Part shown: piece after piece, positions 59,969 through 60,058 of the stretch
Layout of the letters: every line of letters starts with the position of its first letter
How positions within the stretch are numbered: position 1 is the first letter of the stretch
Assembly (NCBI RefSeq): GCF_011058165.1
Contig: NZ_JAALEG010000028.1
Span: 1-60,058 of the forward strand
Source: Rhodococcus aetherivorans
Lineage (GTDB): Bacteria > Actinomycetota > Actinomycetes > Mycobacteriales > Mycobacteriaceae
DNA length: 60,058 bases
Reading direction: 5' to 3'
The notes under the pieces: model-generated
What the model saw: the letters and a program-made list of their open reading frames with translations, nothing else
What the model was told of the DNA's origin: nothing
Database searches by the model: none
Translations under genes and position numbers: made by a program

Positions 59969-60058
59969 GGCTTCCGAGCTTGCGCTCCCACCCCGCCGCC
60001 GGACCCCTGGCCGGGCACCCGCGGCGCGGCCCACACTGATCACCAGAGATCCCTGCCC

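Overview
The window is about 60 kb of very GC-rich DNA (strong third-position G/C) with dense operons, many 4-nt ATGA/GTGA overlaps and several GTG starts. Content points to a mycolic-acid actinobacterium, most likely Rhodococcus or a close relative: F420-type oxidoreductases, a FadD17-like ligase, many acyl-CoA enzymes and TetR regulators, a MurJ/MviN-type pseudokinase protein, and a putrescine oxidase of the kind known from Rhodococcus. No rRNA, tRNA, phage, insertion sequence or CRISPR array was recognised. All calls are from reading the sequence and translations; no database search was run.

Layout. 0-10 kb: two opposed gene fragments at the left edge (ComEC-like and FtsH C-terminus), an F420-type PPOX protein, a Tat-exported PhoX-family protein, an MFS exporter with an ArsR-rhodanese regulator, a stand-alone pseudokinase membrane protein, a CsbD-like protein with a coiled-coil partner, and an F420 LLM oxidoreductase. 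10-14 kb: a minus-strand operon of flavin monooxygenase, alpha/beta hydrolase and FadD17-like acyl-CoA ligase; the ligase has an in-frame amber stop. 14-23 kb: two convergent TetR genes, then an acyl-CoA ligase, acyl-CoA dehydrogenase, alkyl-sulfatase/SCP2 protein, MFS carrier and SxxK hydrolase. 23-31 kb: a thioesterase, then a sugar-acid operon (FucD-type dehydratase, semialdehyde dehydrogenase, XylX-type FAH protein) with its GntR regulator and MFS importer. Both transcription units carry the same double operator. 31-33.2 kb: a DUF4177 protein, an exported intradiol-dioxygenase-fold lipoprotein, and decayed LysR and SDR fragments.

33.3-46.7 kb is the most interesting part. A TetR-centred catabolic island holds VOC and CMD proteins, a SnoaL-like protein, an ACAD10/11-type acyl-CoA dehydrogenase overlapping an APH-type kinase fused to a DUF6285-like domain, a PEP-mutase/isocitrate-lyase family lyase, a complete LivKGFHM ABC importer, an acyl-CoA ligase and a cyclase-family hydrolase. 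Almost identical 22-bp operator sequences lie at both ends. The dehydrogenase-kinase pair suggests breakdown of 4-hydroxy acids through 4-phosphoacyl-CoA, as in levulinate catabolism (Lva) and mammalian ACAD10/11. 47-60 kb: a VOC fragment, a short NAD-glutamate dehydrogenase, a KstD-like flavoprotein behind twin operators, and a polyamine/GABA section (PucR, gabT-gabD, TetR, putrescine oxidase) that would take putrescine nitrogen and carbon towards succinate.
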